From NCBI GenBank assembly GCA_011319805.1, contig SJRY01000143.1, forward strand, positions 310,001 to 374,000: a DNA stretch of 64,000 bases, read 5' to 3'. The position numbers and the translations under genes are program-made. Shown piece by piece: positions 33,260 through 44,681 of the stretch (position 1 is the stretch's first letter; the number at the start of each line of letters is the position of its first letter). This DNA comes from Macrocybe gigantea. Lineage: Eukaryota > Basidiomycota > Agaricomycetes > Agaricales > Callistosporiaceae. The notes beneath the pieces are model-generated. The model saw only the letters and a program-made list of their open reading frames with translations, was not told the DNA's origin and did not search any database.

Positions 33260-36200
33260 ATACAACTGAAACAGACTCGCTTCGATACCGGATGTAGATC
33301 ATCCCATACTCTGAAATACACCATTCCTGCCAAGCGATCTGAAGCACCAAGAAAAACCATCCAAGGGGACAAACCACCAAAGAGGAAAGAGCTCGCAGTA
33401 CCAGCGAGGATACGAACACGAAAAGGAATCGCAACGATAACACCAGAAGTCGATAGCGGAGCGGATAGGACCTGCATCAACACCGCGATAGTAGCAAAAA
33501 CAGGACTGAAGACACGACGAATCAAGAAGATTCCCATCATAAATGCAGACGGATCACCCAATCGTCAGAAAACAGCAGACCGAGTAGCGGAGGTCCACAT
33601 CGACATTAAAGGACACAAGGAGCATATGGAAGCCATCGTACTCGATATCGGAAAAACCGACATGCTACTAGGACATGACTGGCTTGTCTACCACAACCCA
33701 ACAATCAAATGGAGGACAGGAGAAATTGTCTTCGATAGATGCCCCAAAACGTGCAAAATAAACCACCAGACGATCAAGATACAGAAGGTGGCTGAACCAG
33801 CGAAAACCACAGCCAGCGACAAGACAGGAACCCAGATACCCCCATATCTGATCAGATTCAAACACCTCTTCAAGGAGAAGAACTTTGATCGCTTACCAGA
33901 CCACAAAGAATGGGACCATGAAATAAACTTAACGAAGGATGCACCCAAAACGATACCGAGCAAGGTCTACCCGATGACACAGAAAGAGCTAGAGGAACTA
34001 GATGCCTTCGTCGAAGAAGGATTACGAACAGGAAAAATACGCCCATCGAAATCACCTTACGCAGCACCCTGCTTCTTTCGCAATAAGAAGGATGGAAGCA
34101 AGCGACTCATCCAAGACTACCGGGAAATAAACAAATATACGGTCAAGGACAAGTTTCCACTACCACGCATCAGCGAGCTCCTCGACGTACTACAAGGAGC
34201 AAAGTACTTTAGCAAGATCGATATTATCTGGGGTACAATAACGTGCGCATCCGGAAAGGGGACGAATGGAAGGCAGCCTTCCTAACAGCAAGAGGACTCT
34301 TCGAACCGACAGTCATGTATTTTGGGCAGTGCAACGCACCAGGCACTTTTAGCCGAATGATGGCGAGCCTCTTCCAAGACCAAATACGAAGAAGAGTGTG
34401 CATAATCTATATGGATGACATTATAATCATCGGACGAACACGAGAGGAACTCCAAAAGAACACCATAGAAGTCATGGAAATACTGAACAAGAACGACCTA
34501 TTCATCAAAGGACCGAAATGCGTCTGGGAATCATCGAAAGTCCCAGTACTAGGATACATCGTAGGAGAAGGGAAGGTAGAAATGGAACCAGAAAAGATCA
34601 CAGCCGTACAATCCTGGCCAACCCCAAAGACGAAGAAAGAACTACAAAAGTTCTTGGGATTCACGAACTTTTACCGACGATTCATCAAGGGATATGCAAA
34701 GGTCGCTAAACCCCTGACGGAGTTGACTGGAAACAAAACATTCCAGTGGACAGACAAGCAACAAGGCGCTTTCAAAGAACTGATCCAACATATAACCTCA
34801 GCACCCATTCTAGCACTACCACAGACAGAAGGAAAATTCCGAGTCGAAACGGACGCCTCAGGATATGCCATTGGAGCGGTACTATCACAACAGCAGAAAG
34901 GACTATGGCATCCGATTGCATTCATTTCGAGATGCATGACCCCAGCAGAGCAAAACTACGAAATCTACGACAAGGAACTTCTTGCGATAATGGTCGCACT
35001 AAAGACATGGAGACAATACCTCCTCGAAGCTCGAGAGAAGTTCGAAATATTGACGGATCACAAGAACCTATCATACTTCCGAAGCCGCAGCGACTCAATT
35101 CGAGACAGATTGGCTGGTACCTGAAATTACAGGAATACGACTACGAACTACGACACGTACCAGGAAAGGCGAATGGAAAAGCGGATGTCCTGTCACGAAT
35201 GGCAGGATATGAAGAAAACCTAGCAGAGAAGGACGACATACAAATGATCAAAGAAGCAGCATTCATTCGACATCTGGAAGAGAATAATGAACGAGACTTC
35301 GAATTTATGATGTTCGAGGACGAACACCCACAGAAAGAAGAAGCAGAAAATAACGAAACAATACAAACAAGAGGAATCACGATGATCGAATCCTCAAGGA
35401 TAGAACAAATTCGACAATGCACGAAGGGAAACGATCGTAACAACAGGACTGAAGGAAAAACCACACTGGTTCACAGAAGACGACCACATCGTATATGTAG
35501 GAGGGAAAATCTATGTTCCTCCAGACAACAAACTGAAGGAAAACATCATGTTTGAACACCACGACACACCCATCGGAGGACACCCAGGGCAATACCGCAT
35601 GCACGAGCTCATAAGCCGCACCTATTGGTGGCCATCAATGCTGACAGACATCAAGAAGTATGTCAATGGATGCGAAACATGTCAGCGAAACAAAATCATC
35701 CGACAAAAGAAACACGCACCCCTGCACCCGCACGAAGTCCCACAACAACCATGGGAAGATATCGGAGTAGATCTCATAGGACCGCTACCCAGCTCGAACG
35801 GCTTTAACGCCATCGCCGCAGTCACAGACCGCCTGACCAAGATGATCCACCTAGTTCCCACAAAGACCGAACTCACAGCAGAGGGTCTCGCACGACTATA
35901 CCGAGACAACGTGTGGCGGCTTCATGGAATTCCACGAAAGATCATCAGTGATCGAGGACCCCAGTTCGCAGCACGATTCATGACAGCACTTCTAAAATTA
36001 CTCGGAACAAAGCAAAACCTATCAACGGCCTATCACCCACAGACAGATGGACAGGCGGAGCGATCCCACCAAGAAACGGAAGCCTTCCTCAGAAGCTTCA
36101 CAAACAACCTACAGGACGATTGGGCAGAATGGATAGCAATTGCAGAGTACCAATACAATGACAAAGCACACCAGGGAACGAAGGAGACACCATTCTACCT

Positions 36201-36860
36201 CAACTATGGAATGCACCCCTGGAAGGGAGAGCCGCAGACGACAGAAGGGAATAACCCCGCAGCAAAAGACTTCGTCAAAAGAATGAGCCAAATACGAAAG
36301 GAAGCAAATGCCGCGCTGCAATATGCACAAACACGAGCCAAAGACAATTACGATGCGAGACGAAAACCTGCCCGTGAATACAAGAAAGGAGATAGAGTAT
36401 GGCTAGAAGCCACCAATATCACAGTCAATCGACCATCAAAGAAGTTATCGGCACTCCGATACGGACCGTTCAAGGTGGTTGAAAAGAAAGGAGCCTCGGC
36501 ATATCGCCTGGAACTCCCAGCATCATGGCAGCTGATACACCCCGTGTTCAATGAAACACTGCTCACGCCTTACAAAGGACCCCGTTTCAAGATACAAGAG
36601 CGACCATCACCACCACCCCTGAAATCATAAATGATGAAGAAGAGTACGAGATAGAAGAGATCCTAAAAAGGAAGAAACAAGGGAAGGGGACACTATTCCT
36701 GGTCAAATGGAAAGGATACGGACACGAAGAGAACACATGGATCAAAGAGAAGGAGCTGGGGAATGCGCAGCAAGCTCTAGACCACTTCCTAAAGAAGACT
36801 GCGAACCAGGATAAAAGGATCACGACAAGAGGGAAGAAGACCAAAAATCGCACTTCATGA
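33222..36860 (+). pseudogene. T1 Pol: protease, RT, RNase H, integrase, chromodomain (four small frame breaks)
   Basis: In the -1 frame Pol begins with protease (ITPEVDSGADRTCINTAIVA; DMLLGHDWLVYHNP), then RT (APCFFRNKKDGSKRLIQDYR; YFGQCNAPGTFSRMM; IYMDDIIII, a Y.DD box), RNase H ([34 protein letters not shown]) and integrase (HHDTPIGGHPGQYRMHELIS; CETCQRN; VDLIGPLPSSNGFNAIAAVT; STAYHPQTDGQAERSH). A chromodomain ends it (YEIEEILKRKKQGKGTLFLV; KWKGYGHEENTWI). Compared with A or C, one base is missing near 34,224, one near 35,082, two near 35,420 and one near 36,612, and each shifts the frame. All other positions, including catalytic residues, look intact. The breaks may be sequence errors. The stop TGA is at 36,858-36,860. 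Confidence 0.88.
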
Positions 36861-37255
36861 CCACCAACGCCCCCATCAGCATCGACAGCAGCGAGGGCAG
36901 CCGCGCACCTACCCCCAACCGCCCAAGCGACCTCGAGAATCTGGCAAGGATTCTCAATGCTAGCGACTACATGGACCCCCTCGCCATCACACTCGGCGCA
37001 TATATGCGCTATGTTATGACCGTCCGCACGCACCTCTGGACCGGGAGAACCCCTGATGGGACCGGCCCCACTGCAGCTGAACGTATCGCGCTTCGCGAAG
37101 CAATGGAAATGCTTCGCACAGAAAACCGGCGGCTTAAACTCCTCGCCACCACACTCCACCACATTCGCGCCTATAATGAAGAGCTCATTCATACATGGGC
37201 CCCGCGTGCCGCGACCGCCTGGGAGACCAATACTGGGTGGGGACAGCTGGACTAA
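36857..37255 (+). CDS. T1 ORF3, conserved small protein downstream of Pol
   Basis: This 132-codon frame starts with an ATG that overlaps the pol stop as ATGA (36,857-36,860), a layout suited to termination-coupled reinitiation. It begins MTTNAPISIDSSEG, has a predicted helical middle (NLARILNASDYMDPLAITLG) and a heptad-like stretch (IALREAMEMLRTENRRLKLL) and ends WGQLD just before the polypurine tract. The same ORF with the same ATGA overlap is present in the other two copies (24,846-25,187 minus; 44,129-44,311, truncated). I see no signal peptide or membrane span, so it is not an envelope protein. I do not recognise a family. Confidence 0.7.
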   Translation: MTTNAPISIDSSEGSRAPTPNRPSDLENLARILNASDYMDPLAITLGAYMRYVMTVRTHLWTGRTPDGTGPTAAERIALREAMEMLRTENRRLKLLATTLHHIRAYNEELIHTWAPRAATAWETNTGWGQLD

Positions 37256-37292
37256 GGTTTTTCGCGAGGACGCGAATCTAAAGAGAGGGTGA

Positions 37293-37612
37293 TGTTACAG
37301 ACGCCGCCCAAAGGACTATTCATTTTCTTATCTTATCTTTCCCACATCCCTTATCTCCCCCATCATGCTGCGCAGCGCGCAGCCATCGAGTCATCTCACT
37401 TCCCTAGTCATCCTGAGTCATCTCCTTCCAGTCTTACTCATCCGCAGTCCACAGCATTGCGCAGCCCATGGTCCGTGCTCGAGTACTGTAGTGTATATAA
37501 GGACTCCCAGATGTACCAGTAACGCTAGGCTTAATATTCCTTTTGCCATCATCTCAAGACCACTCTCGCACTTAGTCTGCCCGAGTCCTTCTGAGATTCG
37601 TCTAGCCTAACA
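37293..37612 (+). repeat. 3' LTR of B
   Basis: 320 bp, apparently identical to 31,097-31,416. It is preceded by the polypurine tract aaagagagggtga (37,280-37,292) and followed by the GCTCC target duplication. Confidence 0.95.
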
Positions 37613-37617
37613 GCTCC

Positions 37618-37947
37618 TTGGCTAAGGATCTCAGCAGGTTCATCTGTGGTGGTAAAGGCAAACTCTCTCAGAAATGCCTGTTCTTTATCATCGCTACTTG
37701 GTGTAGGCGTACGCTCTCTCTTTCATTTGTTTGGATTGCTAGTGTCTCTGTGGGTGGCGTGGACTGTCTCTATGAATGGCATGGACTGCAATATCTGGTC
37801 TACTTCTCTGAGCCAAGTGCTCTCATTGCTCATGCTAGTGCTTGCTGGGTTGGCGACCACTTGTCATCAAATGTTGATCAAGTCTTTGATAAAGCATGAT
37901 ATGGTATGTGTGTAAGTCTGAGCAAGTCTTGACAAGGCTTAATATCT
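37618..37947 (-). pseudogene. 5' end of element Y: ORF1 start and PBS
   Basis: This is the part of Y cut off by the insertion of B. On the minus strand it gives the T1 leader (PBS ATATTAAGCCT at 37,935-37,945, two bases from the LTR piece) and the first part of ORF1. It joins 31,096 once B and one GCTCC copy are removed. At the site where B lacks a T it reads gagagagtttgcc, supporting the longer form as ancestral. Confidence 0.88.
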
Positions 37948-37998
37948 TGTTAGGCTAGATGAATCTCAGAAGGACTCAGGCAAACTAAGTGTGAGAGT
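37948..37998 (-). repeat. Last 46 bp of Y's 5' LTR plus duplicated AGAGT (part 3)
   Basis: Read on the minus strand these 51 bp are ACTCT plus the final 46 bp of the T1 LTR (ending CCTAACA). Together with 229 bp at 22,206-22,434 and 45 bp at 24,387-24,431 they make exactly 320 bp. AGAGT (37,994-37,998) is the reverse complement of ACTCT at 24,427-24,431, the two target duplications of element X. Confidence 0.9.
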
Positions 37999-38318
37999 TG
38001 TTACAGACGTTGCCCAAAGGACCATTCATTTTCTTATCTTATCTTTCCCACATCCCTTATCTCCCCCATCATGCTGCACAGCGCGCAGCCATCAAGTCAT
38101 CCCACTTCCCTAGTCATTCTGAGTCATCCCCTTCCAGTCTTACTCATCCGCAGTCCACAGCATTGTGCAGCCCATGGTCCGTGCTCGAGTACTGTAATGT
38201 ATATAAGGACTCCCAGATGTACCAGTAGCACTAGGCTTAATATTCCTTTTGCCATCATCTCAAGACCACTCTCGCACTTAGTCTGCCCGAGTCCTTCTGA
38301 GATTCGTCTAGCCTAACA
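37999..38318 (+). repeat. 5' LTR of T1 element X
   Basis: A complete 320-bp LTR followed by the T1 PBS (agATATTAAGCCT). It pairs with the LTR at 24,432-24,751 by shared variants. The two now lie in opposite orientations because of the inversion. Confidence 0.9.
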
Positions 38319-40484
38319 AGATATTAAGCCTCGTCGTGACTCGCTAGACTCACACACATACCACGTCATGCTTTATCAAAGACTTGATCAACATTCAATG
38401 ACAAGCGGTCGCCGACCCAGCGAGCACTAGCATGAGTGACAAGAGCACTTGGCTCAGAGAAGTAGACCAGGCATTGCAGTCCACGCCATTCGCAGAGACA
38501 GTCCACGCCACCCGCAGAGACACTAGCAATCCAAACAAATGAAAGAGAGAGCGCACGCCTACACCAAGTAGCGACGACGAAGAACAGGCATTTCTGAGAG
38601 AGTTTGCCTTTACCACCACAGACGAGCCCGCTGAGATCCTCAGCAAAGGAGCAGCACAACTCATTGCAGAACTTTTCCTAGAAGGAGAATATGGGATAAG
38701 CCCAGAAGAGCTGTGGTCAGACCAGAATCTTCTTGCCGAAGAAGAAGACGAACCCATCCGCAAGAAAATGAGAGAAGAACGAACACAAGCCCGAGACTTT
38801 AGGTGACAACAGATCGAGAACTATAATCGCCGAACACAGGAGGAAGACATACTGATACAGAGAGGGCACGACGCACAGAGCGTACGACAGAACCAACGAG
38901 AACGACACCAGAGTCAAGGACACACAGGAACGAAACCGCCGAACCCCTTCAGAGGACCGATCCGCCGAAGCACTGCATAAGGAAAGAATCACACCACCGT
39001 GGCGAAAGTAAGCAACAATGACTGGGACGAATACTATCGGTGGAGGGAGCGAAAAGGATTACCAAAGACAAACGGACCGACTGCCGCAGAGTGGGCCGAT
39101 TTTGAACAAGCTTGTAGAATCACAGGAGTCGACCTAGACTACTGGAAAGAACAGAGAGAGGAGCGAAGACAGAAACAGCTCCAAGAACAGCAAGCCCAAG
39201 CACAAGCACAGCAGACCCAAGAACAACAGATCCAGGAACAGGAAAGCCAAGACCAAGAGAACGACGAAGAAACCCCCCAAAGGATGATGACAGAATACAA
39301 GGGAATCATCGCCGATCCGAAATCCTTTACAGGAGATTGATCGTCCTTCGATATTTGGTGGAGGAAGATAAAACTTTACATAACCGCACATGGAGACCTC
39401 ACAGATACACAGAAGATTGGAGCGGTCCTGTCTAGAATGATGGACGGACCCGGAGCCCACTGGGCGTCAAAGAAGATCGACACCACTACCAACCAAAGCA
39501 CATGGGCTGACTTCATAACCAAGATAGAGACACGATTCAGCAACGTCATGTCGCCATCACAAGCAGGAAGCAAACTATTCAATATCAGACAAGAAAACCG
39601 ACCCATCGACGAATTTCTGGATGAATTCGTAGACCTCGCAGGGAAAGCAGGAATGACAGGAACAGCCCCTCGTTTCCTACTCGAGAAGAGCTTAAACCGA
39701 AGGACAGCAGAAGCCGTACACTCAATCTCCACACTTCCAACAGATGGAGATGAATATATCAAGACAGTTCGAGCGATTGGACGAAACATTGATGAACACA
39801 GAAATGTGATGAGAGGAGAATTCACAAGCAATCAGCGCAAGACTGGAAATCCAAGCCGAGGAGCAGGACAGGCCATGGAAGTCGACAAAGTATGAAGCAA
39901 TAACTGCTTCAACTGCAATAAACCAGGACACATCTCATGAAACTGCCTGGAACCATGAAAGGAGCAGCAAACATCACATGTTTCAACTGTGGCTTGAAGG
40001 AACACTATGCATGGAACTGCAAGAAGAAGAAGAAAGGAAAATTCCGGATCAGAGAAGTGAAAGAAGAAGAAGGAGAGGACAAAGAAGACAAGGATGAAGA
40101 AAGCTCTGACAAAGAGGGTTTTGCTGAAGGGTCCGACTAGGAGGTGCTAAATCGCGACCCATACAACTGAAACAGACTCGCTTTGATACCGGATGTAGAT
40201 CATCCCATACTCTGAAATACACCATTCCCGCCAAGCGATCTGAAGCACCAAGGAAAACCATCCAAGGGGACAAACCACCAAAGAGGAAAGAACTCGCAGT
40301 ACCAGCAAGGATACGAACATGAAAAGGAATCACAACGATAACACCGGAAGTCGATAGCGGAGCAGATAGGACCTGCATCAACACTGCGATAGTAGCAAAA
40401 ACAGGACTGAAGACACGATGAATCAAGAAGATTCCCATCATAAATGCAGATGGATCACCCAACCGCCAGAAAACAGCAGACTGA
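38319..40484 (+). pseudogene. 5' half of T1 element X: PBS, ORF1, gag, protease start
   Basis: This is close to B and still CpG-rich: ORF1, GCATAAGG stop, gag (WDEYYRWRERKGLPKTNGPT onward), slippery GGGTTTT and the GGGTC/GACCC stem. Scattered stops, such as tga after the Q/E-rich part (about 39,339) and in both knuckle regions, show decay by C-to-T at CGA codons. It carries the three-T form at the ORF1 site where B has two. The sequence type changes at about 40,485. Confidence 0.88.
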
Positions 40485-43400
40485 GTAGCAGAGGTCCACA
40501 TTGACATTAAAGGACATAAGAAGCACATGGAAGCCATTGTACTTGACATTGGAAAAACTGACATGCTACTAGGACATGACTGGCTTGTCTACCACAACCC
40601 AACAATCAAATGGAGAACAGGAGAAGTTGTTTTCGACAGATGCCCTAAAATGTGCAAAATAAACCACTAGACAATCAAGATACAGAAGGTGGCAGAACCA
40701 GTGAAAACCACAGCCAGCAACAAGACAGAAACTCAGATACCCCCATATCTGACCAGATTCAAACACCTCTTCAAGGAGAAGAGCTTCAATTGTTTACCAG
40801 ACTACAAAGAGTGAGACCATGAGATAAACTTAATGAAAGATGCACCCAAAATGATACTGAGCAAGGTCTACCCAATGACACAGAAGGAACTAGAGGAACT
40901 AGATGCCTTTGTTGAAGAAGGGCTAAGAACAGGAAAGATACACTCATTGAAATCACCATATGCAGCACCCTATTTCTTTCGCACCAAGAAGGATAGAAGC
41001 AAATGACTCATCCAAGACTACTGGGAGATAAATAAATATACAGTTAAAGACAAATTCCCATTACCATATATCAGTGAACTCCTTGATGTACTACAAGGAG
41101 CAAAATACTTTAGCAAGATCGATATTTTCTAGGGATACAATAATGTGTGCATCCAGAAAGGGGACAAATGGAAGGCAGCCTTTCTAACAGCAAGAGGACT
41201 CTTCGAACCAACAGTCATGTACTTTGGATAGTGCAATGCACCAGGCACATTCAGCTGAATGATGGCAAGCCTTTTCCAAGACCAAATACAAAGAAGAGTG
41301 TGCATAACCTATATGGATGACATTATAATTATTAGATGAATATGAGAGGAACTTCAAAACAATATCATAGAAGTCATGGAGATACTAAATAAGAATGACC
41401 TATTCACCAAAGGGCCAAAATGTATCTGAGAATCATCAAAAGTTCCAGTACTAGGATATATTATAGGAGAAGGGAAGGTAGAGATGGAACCAGAGAAGAT
41501 TGCAGCTGTACAATCCTGGCCAACTCCAAAAATGAAGAAAGAACTACAAAAGTTCTTGGGATTTATAAACTTTTACCAATGATTCATCAAGGGATATGCA
41601 AAAGTCATGAAACCTCTATTGGAGCTGACTGGAAATAAAACATTCCAATAGACAAACAAGCAACGAAACACTTTCAAAGAGCTGATTCAACATATAACCT
41701 TGGCACCCATCCTAGCACTACTACAAATAGAAGGAAAATTCCGAGTCGAAATAGACACCTCAGGATATGCCATTGGAGCGGTACTATCACAACAACAGAA
41801 AGGACTATGGCATCTGATTGCCTTCATCTCTAGATGCATGACTCCAGCAGAGCAGAACTATGAAATCTATGACAAGGAACTCCTTGCGATAATGGTCACA
41901 CTGAAGACATGGAGACAATACCTCCTAGAAGCTTGAGAGAAGTTTAAAATATTGATAGATCACAAAAACCTATCATATTTCTAGAAATCACAGTGATTCA
42001 ATTTGAGACAGATTGGCTGGTACCTAAAATTACAAGAATATAACTATGAACTACGACATGTACCAGAAAAGGCCAATGGAAAAGCAGATGTCCTGTCATG
42101 GATGGCAGGATATGAAGAAAACCTAGCTGAGAAGGATGATATACAAATAATCAAAGAGGCAGCATTCATCCAACATCTGGAAGAGAATAATAAATGAGAT
42201 TTCAAATTTATGATGTTCAAGAATGAACACCCATGAAAAGAGGAAGTAGAAAATAATGAGGCAATACAAACAAGAGGGATTATGATGATCAACTCCCCAA
42301 GGATAGAACAAATTCGACAATGTGCACAAAGGGAGACAATTATAACAATAGGACCAAAGAAAAAACTGCACTGGTTCACAGAAGAAGACCACATCATATA
42401 TGCAGGAGGAAAAATCTATGTTCCCCCAGACAACAAACTGAAGGAAGACATCATGTTCAAATACCATAATACACCCATCAGAGGGCACCCAGGACAATAC
42501 CGCATGCATAAGCTCATAAACTGCACCTACTGGTGGCTATCAATGTTAACAGACATCAAGAAGTATGTCAATGGATGCGAAACATGTCAGCAAAACAAAA
42601 TCATCTAACAAAAGAAACATGCACCATTACACCTGCACGAGGTCCTACAGCAGCTATGGGAAGATATTAGAGTAGATCTCATAGGGCTGCTGTTATGATT
42701 TCAAGACTTATCGTTATCTTGACAATGGGCATGTGACTCAAAAACCACATGATGAACACATGACACAAAGCACGATACATCAGTACTGACTAGGGTACAG
42801 GGTTATTGCACAGTACCTACAGAACAACACAAGGAGTGCAGTCAGATTCTTACTTAGTCAACCTAGGGTAGAGAGCAGCGCATAACATGAGGATAGCATA
42901 GTCATGGTCTGTGCTTGGGAGTCATAATGTATAAATAGCTAAATCGTATATAGTAAAACTCAGCTTCGAGCTGGCTAAATACTAGCATACTTCTCCCTGC
43001 CTCTCACTTCTGAGTTAGAGTGACCTGCATGCAGATTTGGTTTTGTGTAGCAGCTGCTACCCAGCTTGAATGGCTTTAATGCCATCACCACAGTCACAGA
43101 CCATCTGACCAAGATGATACACCTAATCCCTACAAACACTGAACTCACAGCAGAAGGTCTCACATGACTATACCAAGACAATGTGTAGTGACTTCACGGA
43201 ATCCCACAAAAGATCATCAGTGACTGAGGACTCCAATTCACAGCATGATTCATGATAGCACTTCTAAAACTACTCAGAACAAAGCAAAACCTATCAACAG
43301 CCTACCACCCACAGACAGATAGATAGGCAGAGTGATCCCATCAAGAGACAGAAGCCTTCCTCAAAAGCTTCACAAACAACCTACAGGATGATTGGGCAGA

Positions 43401-44361
43401 ATGGATAGTGATCACAGAGTACCAATATAATGACAAAACACACCAGGGAATGAAGGAAACACTATTCTACCTGAACTATGGAATGTACCCCTGGAAAGGA
43501 GAACTACAGACAACAGAAGGAAACAACCCTGTAGCAAAGAACTTCATCAAAAGAATGGACCAAGTATGAAAGAAGCAAATACTACACTGCAGTATGCACA
43601 AACACAGGCCAAAGACAATTACGATGCGAGGTGAAAACCAGCCTGTGAATACAAGAAAGGGGATGGAGTATAGCTTGAAGCCACCAATATCATAGTCAAT
43701 CGACTATCAAAGAAGTTATCAGCACTCCAATATAGACTGTTCAAAGTGATCGAAAAGCAAGGAGCCTTGGCATATCGCCTGGAACTCCCAGCATCATGGC
43801 AGCTGATACACTCTGTGTTCAACAAAACACTACTCATGCCCTACAAAGGACCCTATTTCAAAATACAAGAGTGACCATCGCCACCACCACCTGAAATCAT
43901 AAATGATGAAGAAGAGTATGAGATAGAAGAAATTCTGAAAAGGAAGAAATAAGAAAGGAGAATGCTATTCCTGGTCAAATGGAAAGGATATGGACATGAG
44001 GAGAACATATAGATCAAAGAGAAGGAACTGGGGAATGTGCAGCAAGCTCCAGACTACTTTCTAAAGAAGACTGCAAACCAGGATAAAAGGACCATGACAA
44101 GGGGGAAGAAGACCAAAAATTGCACATCATGACCACCAATGCCCCCATCAGCATCAACAGCAGCGATGACAGCTATGCACATACTCCCAACCACCCAAAC
44201 AACCATGAGAATCTGGCAAGGATTCTCAATAGCAGTGACTACATGGACACCCTTGCCATCACACTTGGTGCATATATGCACTACATTGAGACCAATAACG
44301 GGTGGGAATAGCTAGCTGGACCAAGGTCTTTCATGAGGATGTGAATCTAAAGAGAGGGTGA
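40485..44361 (+). pseudogene. 3' part of T1 element Y: RT, RNase H, integrase, chromodomain, ORF3 remnant
   Basis: From 40,485 the element is strongly CpG-depleted. Recognisable blocks are the protease/RT linker, FSKIDIF-stop-GYNNV at about 41,120 (showing the extra base that B lacks), GVFRVEID-like RNase H ([20 protein letters not shown]), integrase zinc region and core, chromodomain remnants and a truncated ORF3 at 44,129-44,311. A T2 solo LTR interrupts the integrase at 42,691-43,052. Dozens of stops make it dead. The first 743 bp form the inverted near-identical tract with 27,723-28,464. Confidence 0.87.
42691..43052 (+). mobile_element. Solo LTR of family T2 in the integrase of Y
   Basis: This 362-bp T2 LTR (TGTTATGATTTC ... 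GTGTAGCA) is flanked by the perfect duplication GCTGC (42,686-42,690 and 43,053-43,057). Removing it restores the integrase sequence around the L-I-G-L-L-P block. It contains TATAAATA at 42,930-42,937 and AGCTTCGAGCT at 42,962-42,972, the proposed transcript start of T2. Confidence 0.93.
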
Positions 44362-44681
44362 TGTTACAGATGTTGTCCAAAGGACCATTCAATTTCTTAT
44401 CTTATCTCTTCTATATCCCTTATCTCCCCCATCATGCTGTGCAGCACATAGCTATTAAGTCATTTCACTTCTCTAGTCATTCTGAGTCATCTCCTTCCAG
44501 TCTTACTCATCTGCAGTCCATAGCATTGCACAGCCCATAGTCCGTGCTCAAGTACTGTAATGTATATAAGGACTCCCAGATGTACCAATAGTGCTAGGCT
44601 TAATATTCCTTTTGCCATCATCTCAAGGCCACTCTCGCACTTAGTCTGCCTGAGTCCTTTTGAGATTCGTCTAGCCTAACA
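44362..44681 (+). repeat. 3' LTR of T1 element Y
   Basis: A complete 320-bp LTR with many transitions (gtccaaagg, ctatatccc, tgctcaagt). It shares the attcaatttc and catttcactt variants with the reassembled 5' LTR of Y. The right flank gcttg begins a LINE fragment and does not match Y's other flank, so the right border has been rearranged. Confidence 0.85.

Larger units (their letters stand above)
31097..37612 (+). mobile_element. T1 LTR retrotransposon copy B, full length and recent
   Basis: This 6,516-bp element has two LTRs of 320 bp that look identical base for base, and a perfect target duplication GCTCC (31,092-31,096 and 37,613-37,617). Internal order is self-complementary PBS, ORF1, gag with two CCHC knuckles, protease, RT, RNase H, integrase, chromodomain, ORF3 and polypurine tract. 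The order and chromodomain place it among chromoviral Ty3 elements, and the PBS suggests the Tf1/sushi type. Unlike every other copy in the window it is rich in CpG. Compared with A/C-type copies it carries five small 1-2-nt losses that break ORF1 and pol. It is inserted in the gag of the older element Y. Confidence 0.95.

Noticed and set aside
36857..37255. ORF3 as a retroviral-type envelope gene
   Set aside because: It has no signal peptide, no hydrophobic membrane span and no cysteine pattern; only its position is env-like.
37999..44681. Element C as one simple full-length insertion with LTRs 37,999-38,318 and 44,362-44,681
   Set aside because: The two LTRs belong to different LTR pairs by shared variants, the flanking pentamers do not match, and the internal sequence changes type at 40,485. 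It is a recombinant of X and Y.
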